DNA of 64,000 bases from Streptomyces werraensis (GTDB lineage Bacteria > Actinomycetota > Actinomycetes > Streptomycetales > Streptomycetaceae), in assembly GCA_014656175.1 (NCBI GenBank), contig BNBX01000008.1, forward strand, positions 372,950 to 436,949. The letters are read 5' to 3'. Positions 36,158 through 43,787 of the stretch are shown here, one piece after another. The notes under the pieces are model-generated. The model saw only the letters and a list, made by a program, of their open reading frames with translations. It was not told the origin of the DNA and ran no database searches. A program made the translations under genes and the position numbers. The stretch's first letter is position 1, and the number at the start of each line of letters is the position of its first letter.

Positions 36158-37035
36158 CCGAGCACGCCGACTGGAGCGAGCCGGAGCCCGCGGCGACGCC
36201 GGCCGGCACCGCCGTCACGCCCGCCGACGCCGCAGACGCGGCCCGGCTCGTCGCCTTCGGCCTCCAGCCCAAGCTGCAGCCCGCCCGCGACCAGGAGTAC
36301 GCCGACCTGCTGCGCCGCTACCGCGAGGACCCGCCGTTCGCGCGGCTCGCGGACGCCGTCGCCACCGGCCTCGGACTGATCGTGCTGGAGGTGTCCCCGC
36401 GCGCCGGCATGGCCGTCACCGCCGCCGAGGACTCGGTGTTCGCCGTCCGCATGGGCGACTACGCCCGCCGTGCCTCCGCCGACGGCGGCGACCGCTTCCT
36501 GCACGGCCTCGCCCACCTCGCCGTCGCCGCCATGGCCTTCCCCCGCCCCGAGGACCTCGCCGACGACGGCTACATCGGACGCGTCACGGTCAACGGCGTC
36601 GACGCCTTCGTCCGCCAGGCCTGCCACCGCCTGGAGGAGCGGGCCGCCGAGCAGGGCGAGAACACCGACCCGGCCACGGACGCCCCCGGACTGGAGGCCG
36701 CCTGGCGGATCTGGTCCCGGCGCAGCGCCACCGGCGCCACCAAGGACGCCCGCCGCCTGGCCGGATCCACCACCGGCATCGTCGCCAAGGCCGTCTCCTT
36801 CCTCACCGACTCCGGCTTCCTCCAGCGCACCGGCGACGACAACGGCGGCACCTACCGCACCACCGCCCGCTACCAGCTCCAGGTCCGCGACATGGCGGGC
36901 AGCGCGGCCATGGCCGAACTGCTCGACCTCGGCGTCGTCCCCGTCACCGACGGCACCCCCACGCTGCTGCCCCCCGAGGACGGCGACGCCCTGGACCTGG
37001 TCGCCGACGCCGGCCTGCCCTTCCATTCCGCCTGA
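36154..37035 (+). CDS. MksE/JetB-like (KITE) winged-helix subunit
   Basis: This is a 293-residue protein. The region at about 20-110 (LLRRYREDPPFARLADAVATG, then a β-hairpin with GLIVLEVSP) resembles the N-terminal part of MksE/JetB (DUF4194) proteins. The C-terminal region at about 200-270 (VAKAVSFLTDSGFLQRTGDD) looks like a winged helix. Such KITE subunits bind the kleisin and help load SMC-type ATPases on DNA. GTG 36154 has an AGGAG ribosome-binding site 8 nt upstream. It is followed after 32 nt by the SMC-like gene. The family match is by pattern, not by search. Confidence 0.72.
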   Translation: MTEHADWSEPEPAATPAGTAVTPADAADAARLVAFGLQPKLQPARDQEYADLLRRYREDPPFARLADAVATGLGLIVLEVSPRAGMAVTAAEDSVFAVRMGDYARRASADGGDRFLHGLAHLAVAAMAFPRPEDLADDGYIGRVTVNGVDAFVRQACHRLEERAAEQGENTDPATDAPGLEAAWRIWSRRSATGATKDARRLAGSTTGIVAKAVSFLTDSGFLQRTGDDNGGTYRTTARYQLQVRDMAGSAAMAELLDLGVVPVTDGTPTLLPPEDGDALDLVADAGLPFHSA

Positions 37036-37067
37036 CCTCACCCCACGAAGCCTCACGAGAGTCCGCC

Positions 37068-40000
37068 ATGTACGAGCTGTCCCGGGTCCGCCTCTACTCC
37101 ATCGGACCGGCCGGCGCACGCTACGCCGACACCGTGCTCGATCTGCGCGGCGTCGGCGCCACCGTGCCGAACCCGGCGCCGACGCAGGCGGAGTTCTTCG
37201 CGGACGAGCCCGTCGGCCCGCCCCGCCGTCCCGCGCCCGCCGGCGTGCTCTTCCTGGAGAACGGCGGCGGAAAGTCCGTCCTGCTGAAGCTGATCTTCTC
37301 CGTGATGCTCCCGGGCCACCGCAACACCCTCGGCGGCGCCAGCTCCGGCGTGCTGCGCAAGTTCCTCCTCGCCGACGACTGCGGCCACGTGGCGCTCGAG
37401 TGGCAGCACGTGCAGACCGGCGAGTGCGTCGTCGTCGGCAAGGTCAGCGAGTGGCGGGGCCGTCAGGTCTCCGGCGACCCGCGGAAGTTCGCCGAGGCCT
37501 GGTACTCCTTCCGCCCGGGACCCGGCCTCAGCCTGGACAACCTCCCCGTCGCCGAGGCCACGTCCGTGCGACCGCCCGCCGAGGGACAGTCCGGCGCGCG
37601 CGGCCGGCGCCGCACCATGAAGGGCTTCCGCGACGCCCTCACCGAGGCGGGCAGGACGTACCCGCATCTGGAGGTGCACTGGGAGGAGATCCACGAGCGC
37701 TGGACCGAACACCTCGGTGACCTCGGACTCGACCCCGAACTCTTCCGCTACCAGCGGGAAATGAACGCCGACGAGGGCGAGGCGGCCGGCCTCTTCGCGG
37801 TGAAGAAGGACTCCGACTTCACCGACCTGCTGCTGCGCGCCGTCACCGACACCCGCGACACCGACGGACTCGCCGACCTGGTCAGCGGCTTCGGCAACAA
37901 GCTGGGCCGGCGCGCCGAACTCATCGCCGAACGCGACTTCACCGCCGGGTCGGTGGACCTCCTCGGCCGGATCGTCGAGGCAGCCGACACCCGCACCCGC
38001 GCCCGGGAGATCCACGCCGCCGCCGAACGCCGCACCCGCACCCTCGCCCGCCGGCTGTCCGCGCGCGGCGCCCAGGAGCGCGAACGCGCGGCCGACCTCG
38101 CCCACCGCGTCACCGCCGCCGCCCACGCCGTCACCCAGGCCGAGACCGCCCGCGCCCACAGCGCGTCCGTCGCCGCCGAACTCGCCTACCGGCACGCCTC
38201 GCTGGCGCTCGCCGCCGCCGAGAAGTCCGCCGCCGCCCAGAAGCGTGAACTGGCCGACGCGCGCACCCTCCACTCCGCCTGGCAGGCCGCCGAGTCCGTG
38301 CTGCGGCACCGCGCCGCCGCCGACCGGGTCGCGAGGGTGTCCGCCGCAATCCAGGAGGCCGAGCGGGACGCCGCGCCGGCCCTCGCCGCCCGCGCCAAGG
38401 CCGCCGTCGACCTGGTCCGCGCCCTGCACGCCGCGGCGCGGAACGCCGAGAACCTCGCCAACGAGGAGGAGGAGCGGTCCGCCGCCCTCCAGGAGGTCGG
38501 CGACGGCGCCTACCGCGACTCCACCGCCGCCGCCACCGAGGCGCAGCGCGCCCGCAGCGAGATCGGCCACCTGCGCCAGCGGCTCGCCGAGGTCGAGCAG
38601 GAGACCGCCGAGGCCGTCCGGGCCGGCTGGCTGGACGACAGCGCCCCCGACGCCGACCCGGCCCGCGCCGCCCTCGCGGCCAGCGACGCCGAGAAGACAG
38701 CGGTCGCCGCCTGGGACACCGCCCGCGAGACCGCCCGGCGGGCCACCGAACACGCCCGTGAGGCGGCCGCCGCCGAGAGCCGCGCCGAACTCACCGCCGC
38801 CCGCGCCGCCGACGCGGCCACCGCCGCCGAGCGCGCCCACGAAAGCGAACGCCGCACCGCCGAGGGTCTCGCCGCCGAACAGCGGCTCGCGGAACTGCTC
38901 AGCCTGCCCGGCGTCTCCGGCAAGCGCCCAACCGCCGTACCCGGCCAGCGCACGGACTCCGACGGAGGAGCCGGCGGCCCCCGCGAGGGCGGGCTGAGCG
39001 CGGAGGAACTCGACCGGTTCGCCGACGAGCTGCGCGAGCTGCTCGACGACGCCGTGTCCTCCGCCGAGCGCCAGCTGTTCGAGCTGCGCACCGCCGCCGC
39101 GGACGACGCCCGCATCCTCGGCGCCCTCGGCGACGGCGGACTGCTGCCGCCCGGCCCTGACGTGCTGGCCACCGTCGAGTTCCTCGGCGAGCACGGCATT
39201 CCCGCCCTCCCCGGGTGGCGCTACCTCGCCCAGGCCATCGACCCCGCCGACCACGCGCGCGTCCTGGCCGCCCGCCCCGAGCTGGTCGACGGCGTCGTCA
39301 TCACCGACCCCGACTCCCACGTCCGCGCCCGTGAGGCGCTCAGCGACGCCGCCCTGCTGCCCCGGTCCGCCGTCGCCGTCGGCACGGCCGCCGCGCTGCT
39401 CGCGCCCACGCCCGCGTCCGACTCCGGCGACGTGTTCCTCGTACCGCCGAACCCGGCCATGCACGACGAGCACGCCGCCGACGAGGAGCGGCAGGCGCTG
39501 CGCGCCCGCGCCGCCGAACGGGACGAGGAGATCCGTGCCCTCGCCGCCCGGCTCGGCAAGGACCGCGAGCTCGCCGCCCGGCTCGCCTCCTGGCGCACCG
39601 GCTGCCCCGCCGGACGCCTCGCCGAACTGGCCGCGGCGGCCGAGCAGGCACGGGCGTTCGCCGAGGAGACCGAGGCCGAGCTGGCAGAGGCGCGCAGCCT
39701 CCGGGCGGAGGCCGAGGAGGCCGCCGCCGAGGCGGTCAGGGTCCGCGACGAACGGCAGGAGGCCGCCCAGAAGGCCCGGCGCGCCGCCGACGCCCTCGCC
39801 GGACTCGCCTTCCGGCTGCGCGAACGCGCCGGCTGGCAGGCCAAGCTGCGCGAACTGGCCGACGACGCCGCCGAGGCGGAGGCCCGCGCCCAGTCCTGCC
39901 TGGAACGCGCCCGCGCCGCCGACGAGGACCGGCGCGCCGCTCAGCGCGCCGCCGACGACGCCCGGCGCACCGCCCGCACCCTGCGCGCCGAGCGTTCCGA

Positions 40001-41693
40001 GATCGCCGGCGCCCCCGACGACCTGCCCGAGGACGCCGACGGCGCCCCGCAGGCGTCCCTGCCCGCCCTGCGGGAGGCCTACCGCGCCGCGTCCCAGGTG
40101 TACGAGAAGGTCGGCGTCGGCGCCGACCTGCGCGCCGAGCAGGCCCGCGCGGAGAGCGACGAGAGCGCCGCCCGCGCCGAGCTGGACCGGCTCAGCAACA
40201 AGGTCCGCACCCGTGCCGAGCAGCTGCTCCAGTCGCCCGACGGCTCCGACGGCCCCAGCCGGCAGGCCGCCGCCGCCCGCGCCGAGGAGCTGGTGCAGCT
40301 CCTGGAGACCCGCATGTCCGGGGCGAGCGAGCAGCTCGGCCGGCTCCGCGGCGAGGCCGAGCGCCTCGCCCCCGCCGACGGCGAGGCGCACACGGAGCTT
40401 CCCGAGGAGCTGGTCCCGCGCGACGCCGAACACGCCCAGGCGCTCCTGCGCACGGCCACCACTCAACTCGCCGGCCGTGAGGCGGAGTTGAGCCAGGCCA
40501 GGGAGGCGCACGCCGAGCTGCTCGCCACTCACCGGGCCGCCGAGGACGCGGCCGGCGGCTTCGACGAGATCGCCGCCATGCTCCGCGACCTGCTGCGCGA
40601 GCACACCGCCGAGGAGGAGCAGGAACGGCCCGATCCGTACCCCGGCGACCTGGACGACGCCCGGCGCTCGGCCGCCGAGGCGCGCCGCTCGCTGCGCGGC
40701 TGCGCCGCCGACCTGTCCGCCGCCGAGGCCGCCGTGCGCGAGGCGAGCGACGTGCTGGTGCGGCACGCCAACTCCACCCGCTACGAGCAGGTCCGCACGC
40801 CCGCCCGCCAGCAGATCCGCGAACTGCCCGCCGCCGCGCTGCCGGAGCACGCCAAGAAGTGGGCCGACGCCTTCGCCCCCCGGCTGCGGGTCCTCACCGA
40901 CGAGCTGGAGCAGCTGGAGCGCAACCGCGACTCGATCGTGGACCGGCTGCGCGGTCTGGTCGAGTCCGCCCTCGCCACCCTGCGCTCCGCCCAGCGGCTC
41001 TCCCGGCTGCCGGAGGGACTGGGGGAGTGGTCCGGGCAGGAGTTCCTGCGCATCCGCTTCGAGGAGCCCGACCAGGCCACCCTCACCGAGCGCCTCGGCG
41101 AGGTCGTCGACGAGGCCACCCGCGCGGCCGTCAAGAAGAACTCCGACCTGCGGCGCGACGGCATGTCCCTGCTGCTGCGCGGCGTCGCCGCCGCCCTGCG
41201 GCCCAAGGGCGTGGCGGTCGAGATCCTCAAGCCCGACGCGGTGCTGCGCGCGGAGCGGGTGCCGGTCGGGCAGATGGGCGACGTGTTCTCAGGCGGCCAG
41301 CTGCTCACCGCGGCCATCGCCCTGTACTGCACGATGGCCGCCCTGCGCTCCAACGACCGGGGCCGCGACAAGCACCGGCACGCCGGCACGCTGTTCCTCG
41401 ACAACCCGATCGGCCGGGCCAACGCGACCTATCTGCTGGAGCTCCAGCGTGCGGTCGCCGACGCGCTCGGCGTCCAGCTGCTCTACACCACGGGCCTGTT
41501 CGACACCACGGCCCTGGCCGAGTTCCCCCTCGTCATCCGGCTCCGCAACGACGCCGACCTGCGGGCGGGCCTGAAGTACATCAGCGTGGAGGAGCACCTC
41601 CGCCCGGGCCTGCCCCAGCCGGACCCGGGCGAGGAGACCCACAGCGAGATCACGGCGACACGGATGTTCAAGCGGCCCGCGGCGACGACCTGA
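37068..41693 (+). CDS. giant SMC/MukB-like coiled-coil ATPase
   Basis: This is a 1541-residue protein with the SMC layout. Walker A ENGGGKS is at residues 64-70. Long Ala/Glu/Arg-rich coiled coils span about 290-640 and 800-1330. Between them lies a globular hinge-like domain (about 685-795: HGIPALPGWRYLAQAIDP… GVVITDP). A C-terminal ATPase lobe carries the ABC signature FSGGQ (1407-1411) and Walker B LFLDNP (1442-1447). The usual catalytic Glu after the Walker B Asp is Asn1446. A conserved TTG-FD block follows, as in the D-loop/H-loop region of MukB-like ATPases. It probably extrudes or clamps DNA with the two preceding subunits. No JetD-type nuclease is adjacent, so a chromosome-organising or novel defence role is open. 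Confidence 0.85.
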   Translation: MYELSRVRLYSIGPAGARYADTVLDLRGVGATVPNPAPTQAEFFADEPVGPPRRPAPAGVLFLENGGGKSVLLKLIFSVMLPGHRNTLGGASSGVLRKFLLADDCGHVALEWQHVQTGECVVVGKVSEWRGRQVSGDPRKFAEAWYSFRPGPGLSLDNLPVAEATSVRPPAEGQSGARGRRRTMKGFRDALTEAGRTYPHLEVHWEEIHERWTEHLGDLGLDPELFRYQREMNADEGEAAGLFAVKKDSDFTDLLLRAVTDTRDTDGLADLVSGFGNKLGRRAELIAERDFTAGSVDLLGRIVEAADTRTRAREIHAAAERRTRTLARRLSARGAQERERAADLAHRVTAAAHAVTQAETARAHSASVAAELAYRHASLALAAAEKSAAAQKRELADARTLHSAWQAAESVLRHRAAADRVARVSAAIQEAERDAAPALAARAKAAVDLVRALHAAARNAENLANEEEERSAALQEVGDGAYRDSTAAATEAQRARSEIGHLRQRLAEVEQETAEAVRAGWLDDSAPDADPARAALAASDAEKTAVAAWDTARETARRATEHAREAAAAESRAELTAARAADAATAAERAHESERRTAEGLAAEQRLAELLSLPGVSGKRPTAVPGQRTDSDGGAGGPREGGLSAEELDRFADELRELLDDAVSSAERQLFELRTAAADDARILGALGDGGLLPPGPDVLATVEFLGEHGIPALPGWRYLAQAIDPADHARVLAARPELVDGVVITDPDSHVRAREALSDAALLPRSAVAVGTAAALLAPTPASDSGDVFLVPPNPAMHDEHAADEERQALRARAAERDEEIRALAARLGKDRELAARLASWRTGCPAGRLAELAAAAEQARAFAEETEAELAEARSLRAEAEEAAAEAVRVRDERQEAAQKARRAADALAGLAFRLRERAGWQAKLRELADDAAEAEARAQSCLERARAADEDRRAAQRAADDARRTARTLRAERSEIAGAPDDLPEDADGAPQASLPALREAYRAASQVYEKVGVGADLRAEQARAESDESAARAELDRLSNKVRTRAEQLLQSPDGSDGPSRQAAAARAEELVQLLETRMSGASEQLGRLRGEAERLAPADGEAHTELPEELVPRDAEHAQALLRTATTQLAGREAELSQAREAHAELLATHRAAEDAAGGFDEIAAMLRDLLREHTAEEEQERPDPYPGDLDDARRSAAEARRSLRGCAADLSAAEAAVREASDVLVRHANSTRYEQVRTPARQQIRELPAAALPEHAKKWADAFAPRLRVLTDELEQLERNRDSIVDRLRGLVESALATLRSAQRLSRLPEGLGEWSGQEFLRIRFEEPDQATLTERLGEVVDEATRAAVKKNSDLRRDGMSLLLRGVAAALRPKGVAVEILKPDAVLRAERVPVGQMGDVFSGGQLLTAAIALYCTMAALRSNDRGRDKHRHAGTLFLDNPIGRANATYLLELQRAVADALGVQLLYTTGLFDTTALAEFPLVIRLRNDADLRAGLKYISVEEHLRPGLPQPDPGEETHSEITATRMFKRPAATT

Positions 41694-41697
41694 GAGC

Positions 41698-41726
41698 CCG
41701 GCCCGGTGCCTCGACCGCCGGGCCGG
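41698..41726 (+). terminator. terminator after the SMC-like operon
   Basis: A perfect 9-bp inverted repeat (CCGGCCCGG / CCGGGCCGG) with an 11-nt loop begins 4 nt after the stop codon. Confidence 0.75.
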
Positions 41727-41953
41727 CCACAGGGACGGATGCGCCACGCCCGGCCCGCGAGTCGAGCCGCGCCGTGGCGCCGGCGGCTCACACCGGAACG
41801 CCACACCGGCCCGCCCGCGGGTTGCCCGGGACTCGGTCCCGCCGCCCCGCCGCCCCGCACGGACGCGACCACCCACGCCGGTCCGCTGCCACGGCTGTCG
41901 GCCGGACCGGCGAACAACGGCTGCGGGTCGTCTCCCGCGCCGCGAACACCCGC

Positions 41954-42745
41954 CTAGAACCCGTACCCCATCCTCCGCGACAGCTCCTCCGCCGCCGCGG
42001 CAGTCCTGGCCCCCAGCACGGGGACCCGGTCCGGGGTCATCCGGAACACCGGGCCGGAGACGCTGATCGCGGCGATCACCGCGCCGTCGTGCGCGCGGAC
42101 CGGTGCCGCGACGGCGACGAGTCCGAGCTCCAGCTCCTCCCGCGTCGCCGCGTACCCCTGCTCGGGCACCCGCTCCAGCTCGGCGCGCAGCACGGACGCG
42201 TCCGTGACGGTGTGCTCGGTGAACCGGCGCAGCGGGCGGGCCAGTTGCTCCTCGCGGCGCGCGGGCGTCATATGGGCGAGGAACACCTTGCCGCTGGACG
42301 TCGCGTGCAGCGCCGTGCGCCGGCCCAGCCAGTCCTGCGCCGTCACCGCGGCCGTGCCGCGCGCCTGCATGATGTTGACGGCCGCGTCCTCGTCCGGCAC
42401 CGCGGCATTGACCGTCTCGCCCAGCTCGTCGGCGAGGTCCCGGCAGACGGGGACGGCCTCCTGCGAGACGTCAAGACGTACGGCCGCCGCACCCGCGAGA
42501 CGCAGCACACCGGCACCGAGGTGGTACTTGCCCCGGTCGCCTGCCTGCCCGACCAGGCCGCGGTTCTCCAGGACGCCCAGCAGCCGGAAAGCGGTGGAGC
42601 GGTGCACACCCAGCTCGTCGGCGATCTCCGTGACGCCCGCCTCGCCGCGCCGGGCAAGGATCTCCAGCACCGTCACCGCCCGGTCCACGGACTGCACGGC
42701 GCTCGCGCTCTTCCCCTGCTCCTCGGGGCGTCCCGCACGGGTCAT
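41954..42745 (-). CDS. IclR-family transcriptional regulator
   Basis: This is a 263-residue IclR regulator. The N-terminal winged helix (about 15-80: VTEIADELGVHRSTAFRLLGVLENRGLV) precedes the GAF-like effector domain (TALHATSSGKVFLAHM, then LELGLVAVAAPV and a Gly/Ala-rich AAISVSGP block). ATG 42745 has a GAGGG motif upstream. The target is unknown. IclR proteins (GylR) control glycerol genes in Streptomyces and a glpF-glpK pair lies 10 kb away, but that distance makes a link speculative. Confidence 0.92.
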   Translation of the reverse strand: MTRAGRPEEQGKSASAVQSVDRAVTVLEILARRGEAGVTEIADELGVHRSTAFRLLGVLENRGLVGQAGDRGKYHLGAGVLRLAGAAAVRLDVSQEAVPVCRDLADELGETVNAAVPDEDAAVNIMQARGTAAVTAQDWLGRRTALHATSSGKVFLAHMTPARREEQLARPLRRFTEHTVTDASVLRAELERVPEQGYAATREELELGLVAVAAPVRAHDGAVIAAISVSGPVFRMTPDRVPVLGARTAAAAEELSRRMGYGF

Positions 42746-42832
42746 GGCCGGCCCTCATTCATCCGTACACCCGGTGCACCGCGCCCGTCGGGCCGCGCCT
42801 CGTACGGAACGCCACCCTACCGACGGCGTGCC

Positions 42833-43369
42833 CTACGGGTGGGACAGCTGCCCGGCGCCGCCCCGCCGGCGTATGCGGGCCCGCTCGCGCTCGGCGGCGC
42901 GCTCCGCCCGGCGGGCCTGCCGCCGCTCGCGGCGCAGCGCCCGGGCCGTGCTGCTGGGCGTGGACACCACGCCGTGCCGCTGGTTCCACACCTGACGGGT
43001 CACCCACACGTCGAGCACCGCCCAGGTGGCCGCGATCGTGCTGACGACGCTGCTGATGACCATCGGGAAGGCGAGCCAGGACCCGGCCAGCGTGCACAGC
43101 ACGGCCACCGTGGCCTGGATCAGCGTCACCGCGATGATCAGCACCGCCCGCACCGCGGCCGTCCGCACCGGATCGGGCAGCCTGCGCCGCTTGGCCGGTT
43201 CCTCCACCCACAGCGGCCGGTAGGCCGCCCGGACCTCGGCGGTCTCCCGGGCGGGTCCGCCGTCCGCCCGCCGCCCGGCCGCGCCCGTGGCCGCCGCGGC
43301 CTGCTGCCGCGTCACCTCCCGCGCCGCCGTGCCGTCGCCGGACGTCTCACGCCGCTCCGCCGTGCCCAT
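42833..43369 (-). CDS. hypothetical membrane protein with basic tails
   Basis: This is a 178-residue protein with two hydrophobic segments (about 75-97 and 103-123), an acidic/Ala-rich N-terminal part and a very basic C-terminal tail (RRERRQARRAERAAERERAR). Both tails are probably cytoplasmic. The start is uncertain between ATG 43369, GTG 43372 and GTG 43381, with a GGGGA motif best spaced for GTG 43372. No function is recognised. It is divergent from the conservon. Confidence 0.7.
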   Translation of the reverse strand: MGTAERRETSGDGTAAREVTRQQAAAATGAAGRRADGGPARETAEVRAAYRPLWVEEPAKRRRLPDPVRTAAVRAVLIIAVTLIQATVAVLCTLAGSWLAFPMVISSVVSTIAATWAVLDVWVTRQVWNQRHGVVSTPSSTARALRRERRQARRAERAAERERARIRRRGGAGQLSHP

Positions 43370-43787
43370 CACCCGTGTCACTCCCCACCGCCGCCAGCCC
43401 GCTGCTGCTGTCCGAAGACCCGGCTCCCCATTGGCTGCCCGGGTTGCGCTGTTTTACGCCGCCCAGGTGCGGGACACGGCTCCTGTGGCCGATTCCGCCC
43501 CCATGTCCCGCAGGTAAGGACGCGCGGAGACGCGTGAAGATTCCCGGTCGGGAAAGATTTCGGCCAACCACCGTGTGAAACCCGGGAGGAAGGGCCGGGG
43601 GACCCGTCCGGGATTCCGGGAGGCAATCTCCCGTAATGGCCGGACAACTCCGCCTGAACCGGCCAGGTGCCGGAATCGAACCCTCCGGACGGGTCTTCGA
43701 GTTGCCCCCGAGGCGGTAGTAGGCTCGCGCCGTTTGTTGACGCACATGTGTGCCTCCGGTCGCCCGGGGGCCGAGCTGGGGGAGGCC
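43370..43787. other. 418-bp divergent region before the conservon
   Basis: No gene is supported here. A 14-bp perfect palindrome TTCCCGGTCGGGAA (43541-43554) and several GGGA/TCCC repeats lie in the middle. A weak -10-like TAGGCT (43720-43725) lies 62 nt before cvnA. One or more of these may control the conservon. Confidence 0.4.

Noticed and set aside
37053..40850. A 1265-residue reading frame on the minus strand opposite the SMC-like gene
   Set aside because: It is a GC-frame shadow: Gly/Val/Ala-rich, without domains, and fully antisense to a gene with clear ATPase motifs.
34521..41693. Complete Wadjet (JetABCD) defence system
   Set aside because: No JetD-like Toprim nuclease gene lies before or after the operon; the upstream neighbour is a GntR regulator and the downstream neighbour an IclR regulator.
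41954..42745. IclR gene as GylR regulator of the glpF-glpK pair
   Set aside because: It lies 9-12 kb away with a conservon between, and no shared operator was found.
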